Below, in pieces: positions 26,001 through 34,415 of a stretch of DNA of 64,000 nt. The stretch's first letter is position 1, and every line of letters starts with the position of its first letter. The notes below the pieces were generated by a model. That model ran no database searches, had not been told where the DNA came from, and was given only the letters and a program-made list of their open reading frames with translations. The position numbers and the translations under genes were made by a program. The stretch is from Aurantimicrobium minutum. GTDB taxonomy: Bacteria; Actinomycetota; Actinomycetes; Actinomycetales; Microbacteriaceae. Location: positions 806,001 to 870,000 of the forward strand of contig NZ_JARXXV010000001.1 in assembly GCF_029893825.1 (NCBI RefSeq). Direction: 5' to 3'.

Positions 26001-26981
26001 TTATCCCTGAGGTGGTTCGGTAGCGACGTGCGCATGCATCCTGCGCTTGGGCCAAGCGGCCCAGGCAGCGGCAACAAATGCCAAGCAAGCACCCAGCAAG
26101 ATCATGAGTCCGGTGGTCTGCGCACTGGGGAAGAAAAAGTCCAGAATCAGAGCCATCAACAGCTGCCCGGCGATAGAGCCCAGCCCCATCAGAAGAACAC
26201 CAATCTCCCGCACCACAACAGCCGTGATCCCAATAAAGATGACGCCGATGGCACCGCCTAAATAGAAATAAGGCTGGCTAGGCAAAGAAGAGGGTAGCCC
26301 CACAGAGAACGAGTTGAACATGGCGACAATCAACAGCACGCCGGTTCCCACCATGAAGTTGAGGAAGGTGGACGTCAGTGGCGTGCCCGCAATCACGGTC
26401 ATGCGACCGTTTGCGGCATCTTGCCACGCCACCATGACGCCACACACCAGTGGTAACAGCAGAGGAAGCAAAGCTGAGGCTGCCATCGAATGCCCAACCA
26501 GAGACAGTGCCACCGCAGCAATACCCAACGCAGCACCGCCCACGCGGTTCACGGACAATGGCTTCTTGCCGGCAGGTCCAATACCCCACAGATCCAAGAA
26601 CAAACCGCCCATGGACAAACCCGCAACAAATGCCACGGTGTAAAGGGCAACGCCCGTGATTCCCACCACCAGGGTTTGCGAGAGCACATATGCAGCACCA
26701 GCGCTCCCAGCGAGGGTGAACCACTTAGAAATTCCCCCCGAGCGCAGCGCAGCGATGAGCTTGCGCCACCCTTCCTTGCCCTTCTTGTTGAAGGAGAAAA
26801 TCAGCAACAGGATCAAGAAACCTGAGCCGAAGGAAATCACACCCGAGAGGAAAGCATCCTGGATCTCAACAGCTAGTGCACCGTTGATGCGTGCTTGGCT
26901 TGTGCGCAGAACACCGGCAACAACGGCGAGCAATATTGCCACCCACGCAGCCATCACTGGCTTGTGGGTGTGGTGAGTCAT
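26001..26981 (-). CDS. DMT-superfamily transporter of the YdcZ/DUF606 type
   Basis: Integral membrane protein of 326 residues with about ten hydrophobic segments. It shows two-fold internal similarity (each half has a GA...G..F...L.L-type DUF606 repeat, for example AVVAGVLRTSQARINGALA and MVAWQDAANGRMTVIAG). This family belongs to the drug/metabolite transporter superfamily, and single-repeat members work as pairs. The substrate is unknown; export or import of a small acid is possible. The seven-base spacing to the amidohydrolase gene suggests co-transcription. The protein ends with a short basic, His-containing tail. Confidence 0.8.
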   Translation of the reverse strand: MTHHTHKPVMAAWVAILLAVVAGVLRTSQARINGALAVEIQDAFLSGVISFGSGFLILLLIFSFNKKGKEGWRKLIAALRSGGISKWFTLAGSAGAAYVLSQTLVVGITGVALYTVAFVAGLSMGGLFLDLWGIGPAGKKPLSVNRVGGAALGIAAVALSLVGHSMAASALLPLLLPLVCGVMVAWQDAANGRMTVIAGTPLTSTFLNFMVGTGVLLIVAMFNSFSVGLPSSLPSQPYFYLGGAIGVIFIGITAVVVREIGVLLMGLGSIAGQLLMALILDFFFPSAQTTGLMILLGACLAFVAAAWAAWPKRRMHAHVATEPPQG

Positions 26982-27021
26982 ATCTCTAGGGTAGGCGGTA
27001 ACCAGAGCAGTTAACGAAAGA

Positions 27022-27044
27022 ACCCCTGGCCATCGGCCAGGGGT
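27022..27044 (-). terminator. terminator after the DUF4190-like gene
   Basis: ACCCCTGGCC (27022-27031), three-base loop ATC, GGCCAGGGGT (27035-27044). On the minus strand it is followed by TCTTTCG. It separates the membrane-protein gene from the DMT transporter downstream on the same strand. Confidence 0.75.
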
Positions 27045-27062
27045 CTTCGTCTTTGAGGAGAA

Positions 27063-27605
27063 CTAGTTAGTTGTTGCTGTTGCCGAAGGCAGGTCGGTTG
27101 GAGAGGGCATCATGTGGCCACCCTGCATACCCTTGACGTCACCTTCGAGGCCGCGCATCATGTCGTCCATGTCACCTGGCATCTGCATGCCACCGACGCC
27201 AGGCTGGCCGGGCATGATCTGAACTGTGCCACCGCCGAAGCGAACGTCATCGTGACCGCGGTCAAAGCCACCAAAAACAGCACCTGCGAATGCGAGCCAC
27301 AGACCAAAGAGGAAGATACCAATCACGGCAAAGGCACCGCTGACACCAACAGCAACCTTGGCAAGAACGTTGTTCTTGCCTGCCTTAGAGGACCACACCC
27401 ACGCGATGATACCCAGCGCTAATGCGGGAATGGGCAGGAAGAAAGCAAGGACCAGCGCGACAATACCGAGAGTCTGACCGGGGTAGGTGGTGTGTTCACC
27501 AGCTGCAGCTGCCGAGGACTTGGGTGCGGCAGTCTTAGCTGCAGCTGCCTGTGGAGCTTTTGACTCTTCTGCTGGATCAAAGTTTGTGGGGGTGGACTTA
27601 GCCAT
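27063..27605 (-). CDS. DUF4190-like membrane protein
   Basis: Predicted membrane protein of 180 residues. The N-terminal 40 residues are Ala/Lys/Pro-rich and probably cytoplasmic. Two hydrophobic segments follow (LGIVALVLAFFLPIPALALGIIAWVW and VGVSGAFAVIGIFLFGLWLAF), separated by SSKAGKNN, the typical DUF4190 layout. The C-terminal 70 residues are rich in Gly, Met and Asp, with repeated GM/DM pairs, and low in complexity. The start is ATG at 27605 with GGAG six bases upstream, rather than an in-frame TTG 12 bases earlier. No function is known for the family. The gene is flanked by a terminator on its 3' side. Confidence 0.75.
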   Translation of the reverse strand: MAKSTPTNFDPAEESKAPQAAAAKTAAPKSSAAAAGEHTTYPGQTLGIVALVLAFFLPIPALALGIIAWVWSSKAGKNNVLAKVAVGVSGAFAVIGIFLFGLWLAFAGAVFGGFDRGHDDVRFGGGTVQIMPGQPGVGGMQMPGDMDDMMRGLEGDVKGMQGGHMMPSPTDLPSATATTN

Positions 27606-27695
27606 TGAATTCTCCAATAAGGGGATGTTGTGCTTTCACGCTACCCAGGCTTCTTATGAACCAGCTGAGAGAAATATAAGAGCTAGCCTAGAAAG

Positions 27696-27935
27696 ATGGC
27701 GCACCCGAAGAAACCCGTTTCCGTTCACATCCGAGCTTTCGCAACGTGGATTGTGATTTTTCCCTTGGTTGCACTTGGACTGACGTTCTTAGGTCCTGCA
27801 CTCGGCCCACTTCACCCCGTGCTGAAGGCCTTTATTCTGACCATCATCATCGTGCCGCTGGCTGTGTACCTGTTGGTGCCCAACCTGCTGGCCTTCTATG
27901 AGAAAGTCACTGAGAAAAAGTCTTCAGGAAAGTAA
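27696..27935 (+). CDS. small two-helix membrane protein, unknown function
   Basis: Protein of 79 residues with two clear membrane segments (TWIVIFPLVALGLTFLGPAL and VLKAFILTIIIVPLAVYLLV) joined by a short loop, and a basic C-terminal tail (EKVTEKKSSGK). I do not recognise a named family with certainty; the layout is reminiscent of DUF2798-type proteins. It is convergent with the CitE-like gene, with the two stop codons directly adjacent and no gap. No ribosome site beyond a weak one is visible, but the composition is clearly that of a real membrane protein. Confidence 0.65.
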   Translation: MAHPKKPVSVHIRAFATWIVIFPLVALGLTFLGPALGPLHPVLKAFILTIIIVPLAVYLLVPNLLAFYEKVTEKKSSGK

Positions 27936-28751
27936 TTAGGAAGGGTTGATGCCGAAGGCAACTGCCAACTTCTCGATCTTTTCTGCACGACCCAAACGGG
28001 GCAGGTCGGAACCATCGCGGACGACACGTCCGCGTGCTTCGAAGTCCGCCAGGAAGCTCCTAGCCCAGGCAACATCGGACTGAGTGGGGCTAATGGCTTC
28101 GTTAATGACCGGGATCTGGTCGTGATGAAGACACAGCTTTCCGGTCATGCCCAAAGCAACGGCGTGCTCGGACTTTTCACGCAAGATTCCATAGCTGGTT
28201 CCCACCGTTGGACCATCAATAGGACCAGGGATATTGCCAATACGGCTGGCAACAACCAGGCGTGAGCGAGGATAGGCCATGGCGATGTCTTCAACGCTGG
28301 TTCCGGTGTCGCGGCGGTAGTCGCCACTGCCGAAGGCCAGGCGAAATGCGCCGCGAGCGCAAGCAATCTCTCGTGCTTCTTCAATACCGAGCGCTGATTC
28401 AACCAGTGCCAGCACACGGGTCTTTCCGCCGAGGCGGTCAAAGGTTTCGGTGACGTGAGAGCCATCTTCAGTCTTGGCGAGCATGACGCCCAAGAGTCCT
28501 GGAACATCGCGGAGCTGGTCAATGTCGTCTGACCAGAAGTCGGAGGAACGGTCGTTGATGCGAACCCAGGCCTGCTTAGTTTCTAGCCACTTGGCAACCT
28601 CGTCGCGGGCAACACTTTTCTGCGTGGGGTCAACGGCATCTTCAATGTCGAGGACAATCTGGTCTGCTTTGGAAGCAAAAGCGGAGTCAAAGTCTTCTGT
28701 CTTTGCACCGTTGACAAGCAGCCAGGAACGAGAAATTTCTGCAGAAACCAT
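27936..28751 (-). CDS. HpcH/HpaI-type CoA-ester lyase (CitE-like)
   Basis: TIM-barrel lyase of 271 residues of the CitE/malyl-CoA-lyase family, which cleaves or forms beta-hydroxyacyl-CoA esters such as malyl-, citramalyl- or citryl-CoA. Visible motifs are ADQIVLDIEDAVDP (metal and substrate residues), RINDRSSDFW, ALVESALGIEEA with the metal Glu, and FGSGDYRRD. It is a short, stand-alone CitE type, not the citrate lyase beta chain, since no citrate lyase alpha or gamma is nearby. It is the last gene of the iclR/CoA-ligase/hydrolase/lyase unit, fitting activation of an acid to CoA followed by retro-aldol cleavage. Confidence 0.82.
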   Translation of the reverse strand: MVSAEISRSWLLVNGAKTEDFDSAFASKADQIVLDIEDAVDPTQKSVARDEVAKWLETKQAWVRINDRSSDFWSDDIDQLRDVPGLLGVMLAKTEDGSHVTETFDRLGGKTRVLALVESALGIEEAREIACARGAFRLAFGSGDYRRDTGTSVEDIAMAYPRSRLVVASRIGNIPGPIDGPTVGTSYGILREKSEHAVALGMTGKLCLHHDQIPVINEAISPTQSDVAWARSFLADFEARGRVVRDGSDLPRLGRAEKIEKLAVAFGINPS

Positions 28752-28777
28752 TCCTCAACCTTATTGGAACGAGTGAG

Positions 28778-29560
28778 TTACTTCCCCACGAAGGCGGTGA
28801 TGGCTTTAGCCACCTCAAGAGGAGCTTCCACCACTGCTTGGTGGGATGCGCCAGAGATGATGACCTGCTGTGCCCCTGGAACACCGTCCTTGATGATGGC
28901 GCCTGCTGCTGGTGGAGATCCTGGGTCGATTTCTCCTGAGATCACCAGCACAGGCACGGTGATGTCTTTCAAGAAGGGTCGTGCGTCATAGGTGCCCAAT
29001 GCTTCACAAGTCTTGATATAGGAAGAGTCATCAGTGGTGGCAACCATATCCAGCAGTGCCTTCACTGCACCTGGGTCTTTGGTGATGAAGTCATCAGAGA
29101 ACCAGCGTGAAGGCAGTGAGGGAACTAGTGATGCTGTGCCATTGGCTTGCACCTGAGCAATGCGCTCGGTCCAGCCTTCAGGGCCCCCCATATATGGGGC
29201 AGAACACACCACAACCGAGTGGGTCACACGGTCCGGGTATTTGTGAGCAATTTCAAGAGCAATGGCACCGGCGACCGAGACTCCGGCATAGGCAAAGCGT
29301 GAGACACCGAGTTCATCCAGTGCCTTGACGACCGCATCTGCTACTTCTTCGAGAGTGTAAGACTCGGTGGGTATGGGAGATTTTCCATGACCTGGCATAT
29401 CGAAGCGCACGATGGAATAGTGCGCGGCGAGCGCAGGCATTGCTCGCTCCCACAGGTGGATATCGGTGCCCAGGGCATTACCGAGTACGAGTACGTTCTG
29501 TGCTCCTGCAAGCTGGGCTGCGGGAACTTCTGAGGTGACGTAGATCTGAGGGATGGTCAT
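28778..29560 (-). CDS. alpha/beta hydrolase, 3-oxoadipate enol-lactonase-like (PcaD type)
   Basis: Alpha/beta hydrolase of 260 residues. The N-terminal motif LGNALGTDIHLWE closely follows the LSNSLGT-x-x-W signature of PcaD. The nucleophile elbow is GVSVAG, the acid is in SGEIDPGSP and the His in GASHQAVVEAP. PcaD opens 3-oxoadipate enol-lactone in the ortho pathway, of which no other enzyme except a CatC-like protein is seen in the window. It may act on another enol-lactone or ester and yield a 3-oxo acid for the CoA ligase encoded 26 bases upstream. Annotation as PcaD itself would go too far. Confidence 0.78.
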   Translation of the reverse strand: MTIPQIYVTSEVPAAQLAGAQNVLVLGNALGTDIHLWERAMPALAAHYSIVRFDMPGHGKSPIPTESYTLEEVADAVVKALDELGVSRFAYAGVSVAGAIALEIAHKYPDRVTHSVVVCSAPYMGGPEGWTERIAQVQANGTASLVPSLPSRWFSDDFITKDPGAVKALLDMVATTDDSSYIKTCEALGTYDARPFLKDITVPVLVISGEIDPGSPPAAGAIIKDGVPGAQQVIISGASHQAVVEAPLEVAKAITAFVGK

Positions 29561-29586
29561 ATTTTCACCTTAGCCAGTGTTCTTTC

Positions 29587-31569
29587 TTAGGCAAGCACTG
29601 CTTTCAGTGCAGCAACAATGCCATCAAGATCTTCAGGGTGAACCAGCACTCCACGATCAATAGTGTTTCCAGTGTTGATGCCCTGCACCAAACGCTTGAG
29701 TGGGATCTCCAAACGCTTGCCCGTGGCGGTTCTGGGCACCGAAGGAACCCAGATAATCACGTCGGGGACGTGTCGTGGTGAAAGCTCGGTGCGGATGAAG
29801 GTCTTCAGTGCTTTCTCTGTCGCTTCTTTATCCAGCTCGCCATTGGCCACAGCCAACAGCGCAAGCACACCCATGCCGCCATCTGGATCTTCGAAGTGAA
29901 GAACGAGTGAGTCTTTCAACTCTGGACGGGGATCCAAGATGGCATAGAACTCTGCAGTTCCTAGGCGAACACCACCGCGGTTGAGCGTGGCATCGCTTCG
30001 ACCGGTGATGGCCCAGGTGTTGCGTTCGGTGTGAATGAGCCAGTCTCCGTGACGCCAGATTCCTGGCCAAGTGTCGAAGTAGCTGGCGGTGTAGCGGTCA
30101 AAGTTCTCATCACCCCAGAAGAAAGCAGGCATTGAGGGAAGTGGTGCAACACAGACGAGCTCGCCTGGCTCTCCCGAGACTTCCTGTCCATCTGGGCCCC
30201 AGCTGTAAACAGCTGCGCCCAGCGGGCGTACCGCCATTTCACCGGCGTTGACGGGGCTCAGCGGTGACCCACAGACGAATCCACTACAAATGTCTGTTCC
30301 ACCAGAAGCAGGTGCCAACATCAGATCTGGGCCAACCTCGGCATAGACCCAGCCGGCAACATCTGCTGCCAGGGGTGAACCCGAGCATTGGATTTCACGC
30401 AGGCGTGACAGATCCCAGGTCTTTCCTGGGGTCAGTCCCGAGTGGGCACAGACAGCAAGATAAGCAGAACCGGTGGTGAGGTAGGTGGACTTGGTTTCTG
30501 CCAGTACTGCCCATTGCGACCATTCACCATCGAGCGCAGGCCAGCCAGGGTCTCCATCCATGAGCACCATGGCTGCGCCCACCAGGAGCGAGGAGACGCT
30601 GAGGGTCCACACCATCCAGCCCGTTGTGGAATACCAGAACGTGCGGTCACGGTCAGTGATGTCGAACTGGAGTGAAATGTCTTTGTAGTGCTCGAGCAAA
30701 AGTCCACCATGGCAGTGCACGATGGCCTTGGGTTTACCGGTAGTGCCAGAAGAGAACAGAATCACAAGAGGGTACTCAAAGGCAACAGGGACAAACTCCA
30801 TGGGTGCAGTGTTCTTAGTGAACTCGGCATAAGAGAGAGCTCCTGCTGGAATCTCACACTCCGCATCGAGATAAGGCAACACAACTGCCTTCATAGCTGG
30901 CAGTGCTGCACGAATACGATCGAGCTCATCTGCACGAGAAATCGACTTTGCTCCCCACTTGTAGCCATCAATGGCAACAATGAGACTGGGGTCGAGCTGC
31001 TCTATGCGATCGAGCACACTCTGTGGCCCCATCTCAGGTGGTACCGAGCACCAGATGGCACCCAACGATGCGGTGGCAAAGTAGAGAGCCACGGTCTGGG
31101 GAATGTTGGGCAGGTAGCCCACTACCCGGTCACCCTCGCCAATTCCTTGTGCAATCAGTCCAGTACGCAGTGCTGCAATTTCATCCAGTAGCTGCTGTCC
31201 GGTCCATTCGGAAGAACCGGTGGTCTGGCTCCGATTAATCAAGATGGGTACATCAGCGTGCTCAACCAGTGCACGATGAATGTGCTCAGCAAAGTTGATG
31301 CGTGCACCGGGGAACCACTGGGCTCCGGGCATCGTGCGAGAGCCGAGGACAGCGGTGTGGGGTGCGTGCGAGATGATCTCGAAGTGATCCCAGATCTGCT
31401 GCCAGAAGTCGTCGAGGTTTGCTACAGACCATGCCCAGGCCTGGTCATAATTCTCGAAGTGAACGCCATATGTGTTCTCGATCTTCTCGAGGAAACGACC
31501 CATCTCGGTGGTGTTCCACTGATCGCGTGGAAGTGCTGGGCGAAGCTCAGTTCCTAGCGCAGTCGACAT
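29587..31569 (-). CDS. acetoacetyl-CoA synthetase-like acid:CoA ligase
   Basis: Adenylate-forming ligase of 660 residues matching acetoacetate-CoA ligase (AcsA/AACS, normally 650-670). It has the N-terminal ACAS domain (FWQQIWDHFEI, PGAQWFPGARINFAEHI), AMP motif VILFSSGTTGKPKAIVHCHGG, the middle stretch SGGTDICSGFVCG and the C-terminal lysine motif TGKRLEIPLKRL. The likely start is ATG at 31569, preceded by AAGGA, though an ATG lies 15 bases earlier. The expected reaction is acetoacetate or a related 3-oxo acid plus ATP and CoA. It follows an iclR gene by 27 bases and precedes the PcaD-like hydrolase, so a 3-oxo acid released by that hydrolase is a plausible substrate. Confidence 0.87.
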   Translation of the reverse strand: MSTALGTELRPALPRDQWNTTEMGRFLEKIENTYGVHFENYDQAWAWSVANLDDFWQQIWDHFEIISHAPHTAVLGSRTMPGAQWFPGARINFAEHIHRALVEHADVPILINRSQTTGSSEWTGQQLLDEIAALRTGLIAQGIGEGDRVVGYLPNIPQTVALYFATASLGAIWCSVPPEMGPQSVLDRIEQLDPSLIVAIDGYKWGAKSISRADELDRIRAALPAMKAVVLPYLDAECEIPAGALSYAEFTKNTAPMEFVPVAFEYPLVILFSSGTTGKPKAIVHCHGGLLLEHYKDISLQFDITDRDRTFWYSTTGWMVWTLSVSSLLVGAAMVLMDGDPGWPALDGEWSQWAVLAETKSTYLTTGSAYLAVCAHSGLTPGKTWDLSRLREIQCSGSPLAADVAGWVYAEVGPDLMLAPASGGTDICSGFVCGSPLSPVNAGEMAVRPLGAAVYSWGPDGQEVSGEPGELVCVAPLPSMPAFFWGDENFDRYTASYFDTWPGIWRHGDWLIHTERNTWAITGRSDATLNRGGVRLGTAEFYAILDPRPELKDSLVLHFEDPDGGMGVLALLAVANGELDKEATEKALKTFIRTELSPRHVPDVIIWVPSVPRTATGKRLEIPLKRLVQGINTGNTIDRGVLVHPEDLDGIVAALKAVLA

Positions 31570-31596
31570 TGACGTTCCTTTCATTACAGGTGAGCT

Positions 31597-32382
31597 TTAG
31601 AAGCTCTGACCTGCTGCCTTGAGTTCATTGAGCCGAGCAGAGAATCCCCGGCATGCTTCTTGAAGTGCGGCATAGCACTGTTCAATATCTGCTCGATTGT
31701 CGTAGTTGACCACACCGCAGGCTGCCTCGATCGCGCCATCAACAAATACGGGTGCGGCAATAGCAACTGCGCCGGGGAGGTACTCACTGGCGGAGTAGGC
31801 ATAGCCCCGGTCTCTCACGTTGGAGAGTTCACGAAGAAGTGCACGCTTACCGGTAATGGTGTCTGGGGTGTATTCAGCAAGGGGTAGCTCAACTACCTCA
31901 TCGATGAGTGCCGCATCAGAATATGCGAGTAAAACCTGGCCCACCGCGGTTGCGTGCAGAGGGATCCTGGAACCGATCCGGCTTTGAACCGGAACATCCA
32001 CCACATTGGTCAGCTTCTCCACATATACAGCGTCCAGGCCGTCAATGACCGCAAGCTGCACTGTTTCGTGGGTGACATATTGCAGGTTGAGCAAAAAAGG
32101 CATCGCGATTTCACGCAAGCGGCCATGCACGGGAGTGAGGAGACCCATCTCCCAAAGCTTGATTCCCAGACTGTAGTAGTTGGAGGAGTCTCGCTGTAAG
32201 AAGCCGCCTTCTTCCAACTCGCCGGCTAAACGAAACACGGTGGCAACAGGTAGCCCGGTTGCTCGCGATATCTGGCTCAGGGTAAGCCGTGGTGTCAATG
32301 CACTAAATGCTCCGAGCACACTCAACGCCCTCGCCGTGACGGACTTGGAGGGTGTGGGAGGAGTAGAGCTCGTGGTGGACAT
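31597..32382 (-). CDS. IclR family transcriptional regulator
   Basis: IclR-type regulator, 261 residues: helix-turn-helix TLSQISRATGLPVATVFRLA near residues 37-57, effector domain with IPLHATAVGQVLLAY and GAVAIAAPVFVDG. It heads the minus-strand unit with the CoA ligase, hydrolase and lyase, and is divergent from the biotin-carboxylase operon across 151 bases. A clean IclR-type inverted repeat lies in that gap, so it probably controls both units and itself. The effector is not known; pathway context suggests a small organic acid. Confidence 0.87.
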   Translation of the reverse strand: MSTTSSTPPTPSKSVTARALSVLGAFSALTPRLTLSQISRATGLPVATVFRLAGELEEGGFLQRDSSNYYSLGIKLWEMGLLTPVHGRLREIAMPFLLNLQYVTHETVQLAVIDGLDAVYVEKLTNVVDVPVQSRIGSRIPLHATAVGQVLLAYSDAALIDEVVELPLAEYTPDTITGKRALLRELSNVRDRGYAYSASEYLPGAVAIAAPVFVDGAIEAACGVVNYDNRADIEQCYAALQEACRGFSARLNELKAAGQSF

Positions 32383-32425
32383 CGTGTTTTTACTCTAGGT
32401 CAGATAGATGCCCCGCGGAAGAAAG

Positions 32426-32444
32426 TTTTTCACTCAATGAAAAA
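32426..32444. promoter_or_regulatory. IclR-type operator between iclR and accB
   Basis: TTTTTCA-CTCAA-TGAAAAA: perfect seven-base arms with a five-base spacer, 44 bases before the iclR start and 90 before accB. It is the best copy of the TTTCA-N5-TGAAA motif in the window. Confidence 0.65.
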
Positions 32445-32533
32445 GAAACTTGCGTAGGCGCATAGATACGGGAAAACTGAGGTCAGGTTTTAAGTGATGT
32501 CACTGTCGACTCCACCTAAATAACGAGGTCCCC

Positions 32534-33022
32534 ATGTCTGAAACTCCTAGCTGGCAAGAACTACTTGATCTGGTAGAACAGCTCAACAACAGCGATTACG
32601 AGAACGCCAGCGTTCAGTTTGGAAATGTCTCTGTTCGACTCTCAAAGAGTGAGAACTTCGTCGACGCAACACCCGTTGCCGCCGCACCTGTCGCTGCACC
32701 CGCACCTGCACCTGCACCTGTAGTTGCCCCAGCAGCTTCTGCTGCTGCTGCGCCAGCAGCCCCGGCAGCTCCCGTCGTTACAGGTGACACCATTGACGCT
32801 CCCATGATTGGTGTGTTCTATCGCCGCCCAGCACCTGGCGCTGATGAGTTCGTGAAGCCCGGAGACACCGTCACTGCCGAAACCACCATCGGCATCATCG
32901 AGATTATGAAACTGATGAACCCCGTGGTTGCAGGTAAGGCTGGTGTGCTGGGTGAATTCTTGGCCGAAGATGCTCAGGCTGTTGAGTTCGGTCAGCCACT
33001 AGTTCAGATCACCCTGAACTAA
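32534..33022 (+). CDS. accB: biotin carboxyl carrier protein (AccB type)
   Basis: Biotin carrier of 162 residues. The N-terminal 45 residues are the BC-contact region, followed by a flexible Ala/Pro linker of about 45 residues (repeated APAPAP), then the biotinyl domain with IEIMKLMNP; Lys126 should carry biotin. The form is the separate AccB of proteobacteria and firmicutes. Actinobacteria normally fuse the carrier to the carboxylase, so this split form is unusual and may be acquired. It is the first gene of a four-gene operon with accC and a carboxyltransferase, and GAGG precedes the ATG. Confidence 0.9.
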   Translation: MSETPSWQELLDLVEQLNNSDYENASVQFGNVSVRLSKSENFVDATPVAAAPVAAPAPAPAPVVAPAASAAAAPAAPAAPVVTGDTIDAPMIGVFYRRPAPGADEFVKPGDTVTAETTIGIIEIMKLMNPVVAGKAGVLGEFLAEDAQAVEFGQPLVQITLN

Positions 33023-33041
33023 CTTAGGCCGCAGTCAGATC

Positions 33042-34415
33042 ATGACCACAACAACCAAGCCAGTCGTCCTGGTGGCAAACCGTGGCGAAATAGCCATGCG
33101 TATCATTGCGGCAGCTCGCCGTATTGGCGCCTCCCCCGTTCTCGCTGCCAGCGTGGCAGATGCCAACTCTCCCGCAGCGCGTGCAGCTGACCGCGTCATA
33201 GTTATTGGCGCTGCCCAGGCAAACCTTTCCTACCTTCGACCTGAGCAGGTTGCCCAGGCCGCCGTGAACGCAGGCGCAGCCGTCGTTCACCCGGGCTATG
33301 GCTTCTTGAGTGAACAGCCCAAACTGTGTGAACTTCTTGAAGAAGAAGGCATTGCTTTTGCTGGCCCCCGCCCTGAAACCCTGCGTGCTGTGGGAGATAA
33401 GGGAAGTGCTCGCCTGGTAGCTATTGAGGCAGATGTTCCCGTTGCACAAGGCGTTGAAATCGACGACCCTTCACAGGTTCGCGCCCTCGGCGAGAAGCTG
33501 GGATTCCCACTGCTCATCAAAGCTATTCACGGTGGTGGCGGACGCGGTATTCGCCTCGTCACCAACCTGGATGAACTCGAAGAACTCGCACCACAGGCAG
33601 CACAAGAAGCAGAAGTTGCCTTTGGTAATGGTGCTCTCTACCTCGAGCGCTACTACGGCCGCGCTCGCCACGTTGAGGTGCAGGTCTTCGGCGATGGCGA
33701 AGGCAACGCCTGGATCTTCGGCGACCGCGACTGCTCCGTGCAGCGCCGCCACCAAAAACTCATTGAAGAATGTCCAGCACCTGGCTTGAGCCAATCTCGC
33801 CGCAAAATTCTGCACGACTCTTCACGCCGCCTTGTGGAGGCATTGAAGTATCGAGGCGCTGGAACCGTCGAGTTCTTGGTCGATACCCAGAGCGAAGATG
33901 TGGTCTTCCTCGAGGTCAATGCCCGTATTCAGGTAGAGCACCCCGTCACCGAAGAAGCCTTCGGCGTTGACCTAGTAGCTGCCCAACTTCGCTTGGCATT
34001 GGGCATGGATCCCGAATTGCCACAGGTGGGACCTGTTCCTCCTGCCAGCGTGATTGAACTGCGTATCAACTCCGAAGACCCCGACAACAACTTCATGCCC
34101 AACTCAGGAGTTCTCACCGAAGTGAGCTGGCCCAAGGGTCCCGGTATTCGTATCGATACTCAGGTAGAGACCGGTTACAGCTTCCCTCCCTACTACGACA
34201 GCTTGATGGCCAAGCTCATTGTTCGAGCCCACGACCGCAAGGCAGCTGTAGCGGGAGCGCTCGCAGCGGCACAAAACACCACCATTGCAGGACTGAAGAC
34301 CACCCTGCCCATGCTCGAGTATGTGCTCTCGCACGAAGATTTCATTGCCGGAGAAGTCCCCACCAGCTGGTTTGGACCGATCTGGGAAGAACGAAAGGCA
34401 GATAGCAATGTCTGA
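33042..34415 (+). CDS. accC: biotin carboxylase subunit (AccC type)
   Basis: ATP-grasp biotin carboxylase of 457 residues that carboxylates biotin on AccB with bicarbonate and ATP. Motifs run in order: ANRGEIAMRII, VHPGYGFLSEQP, IKAIHGGGGRGIR (ATP loop), RDCSVQRRHQKLIEECPAP, EVNARIQVEHPVTE (catalytic Arg and Glu). The length is that of the stand-alone subunit, so no biotinyl or carboxyltransferase domain is fused. It overlaps the carboxyltransferase gene by eight bases (ATGTCTGA), indicating stoichiometric synthesis. Whether this subunit also serves fatty-acid acetyl-CoA carboxylase cannot be told here. Confidence 0.92.
   Translation: MTTTTKPVVLVANRGEIAMRIIAAARRIGASPVLAASVADANSPAARAADRVIVIGAAQANLSYLRPEQVAQAAVNAGAAVVHPGYGFLSEQPKLCELLEEEGIAFAGPRPETLRAVGDKGSARLVAIEADVPVAQGVEIDDPSQVRALGEKLGFPLLIKAIHGGGGRGIRLVTNLDELEELAPQAAQEAEVAFGNGALYLERYYGRARHVEVQVFGDGEGNAWIFGDRDCSVQRRHQKLIEECPAPGLSQSRRKILHDSSRRLVEALKYRGAGTVEFLVDTQSEDVVFLEVNARIQVEHPVTEEAFGVDLVAAQLRLALGMDPELPQVGPVPPASVIELRINSEDPDNNFMPNSGVLTEVSWPKGPGIRIDTQVETGYSFPPYYDSLMAKLIVRAHDRKAAVAGALAAAQNTTIAGLKTTLPMLEYVLSHEDFIAGEVPTSWFGPIWEERKADSNV

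Noticed and set aside
32690-32790. Ala/Pro repeat region considered as a mobile or CRISPR-like repeat
   Set aside because: It codes for the flexible linker of AccB; the repeats are codon-level and irregular.
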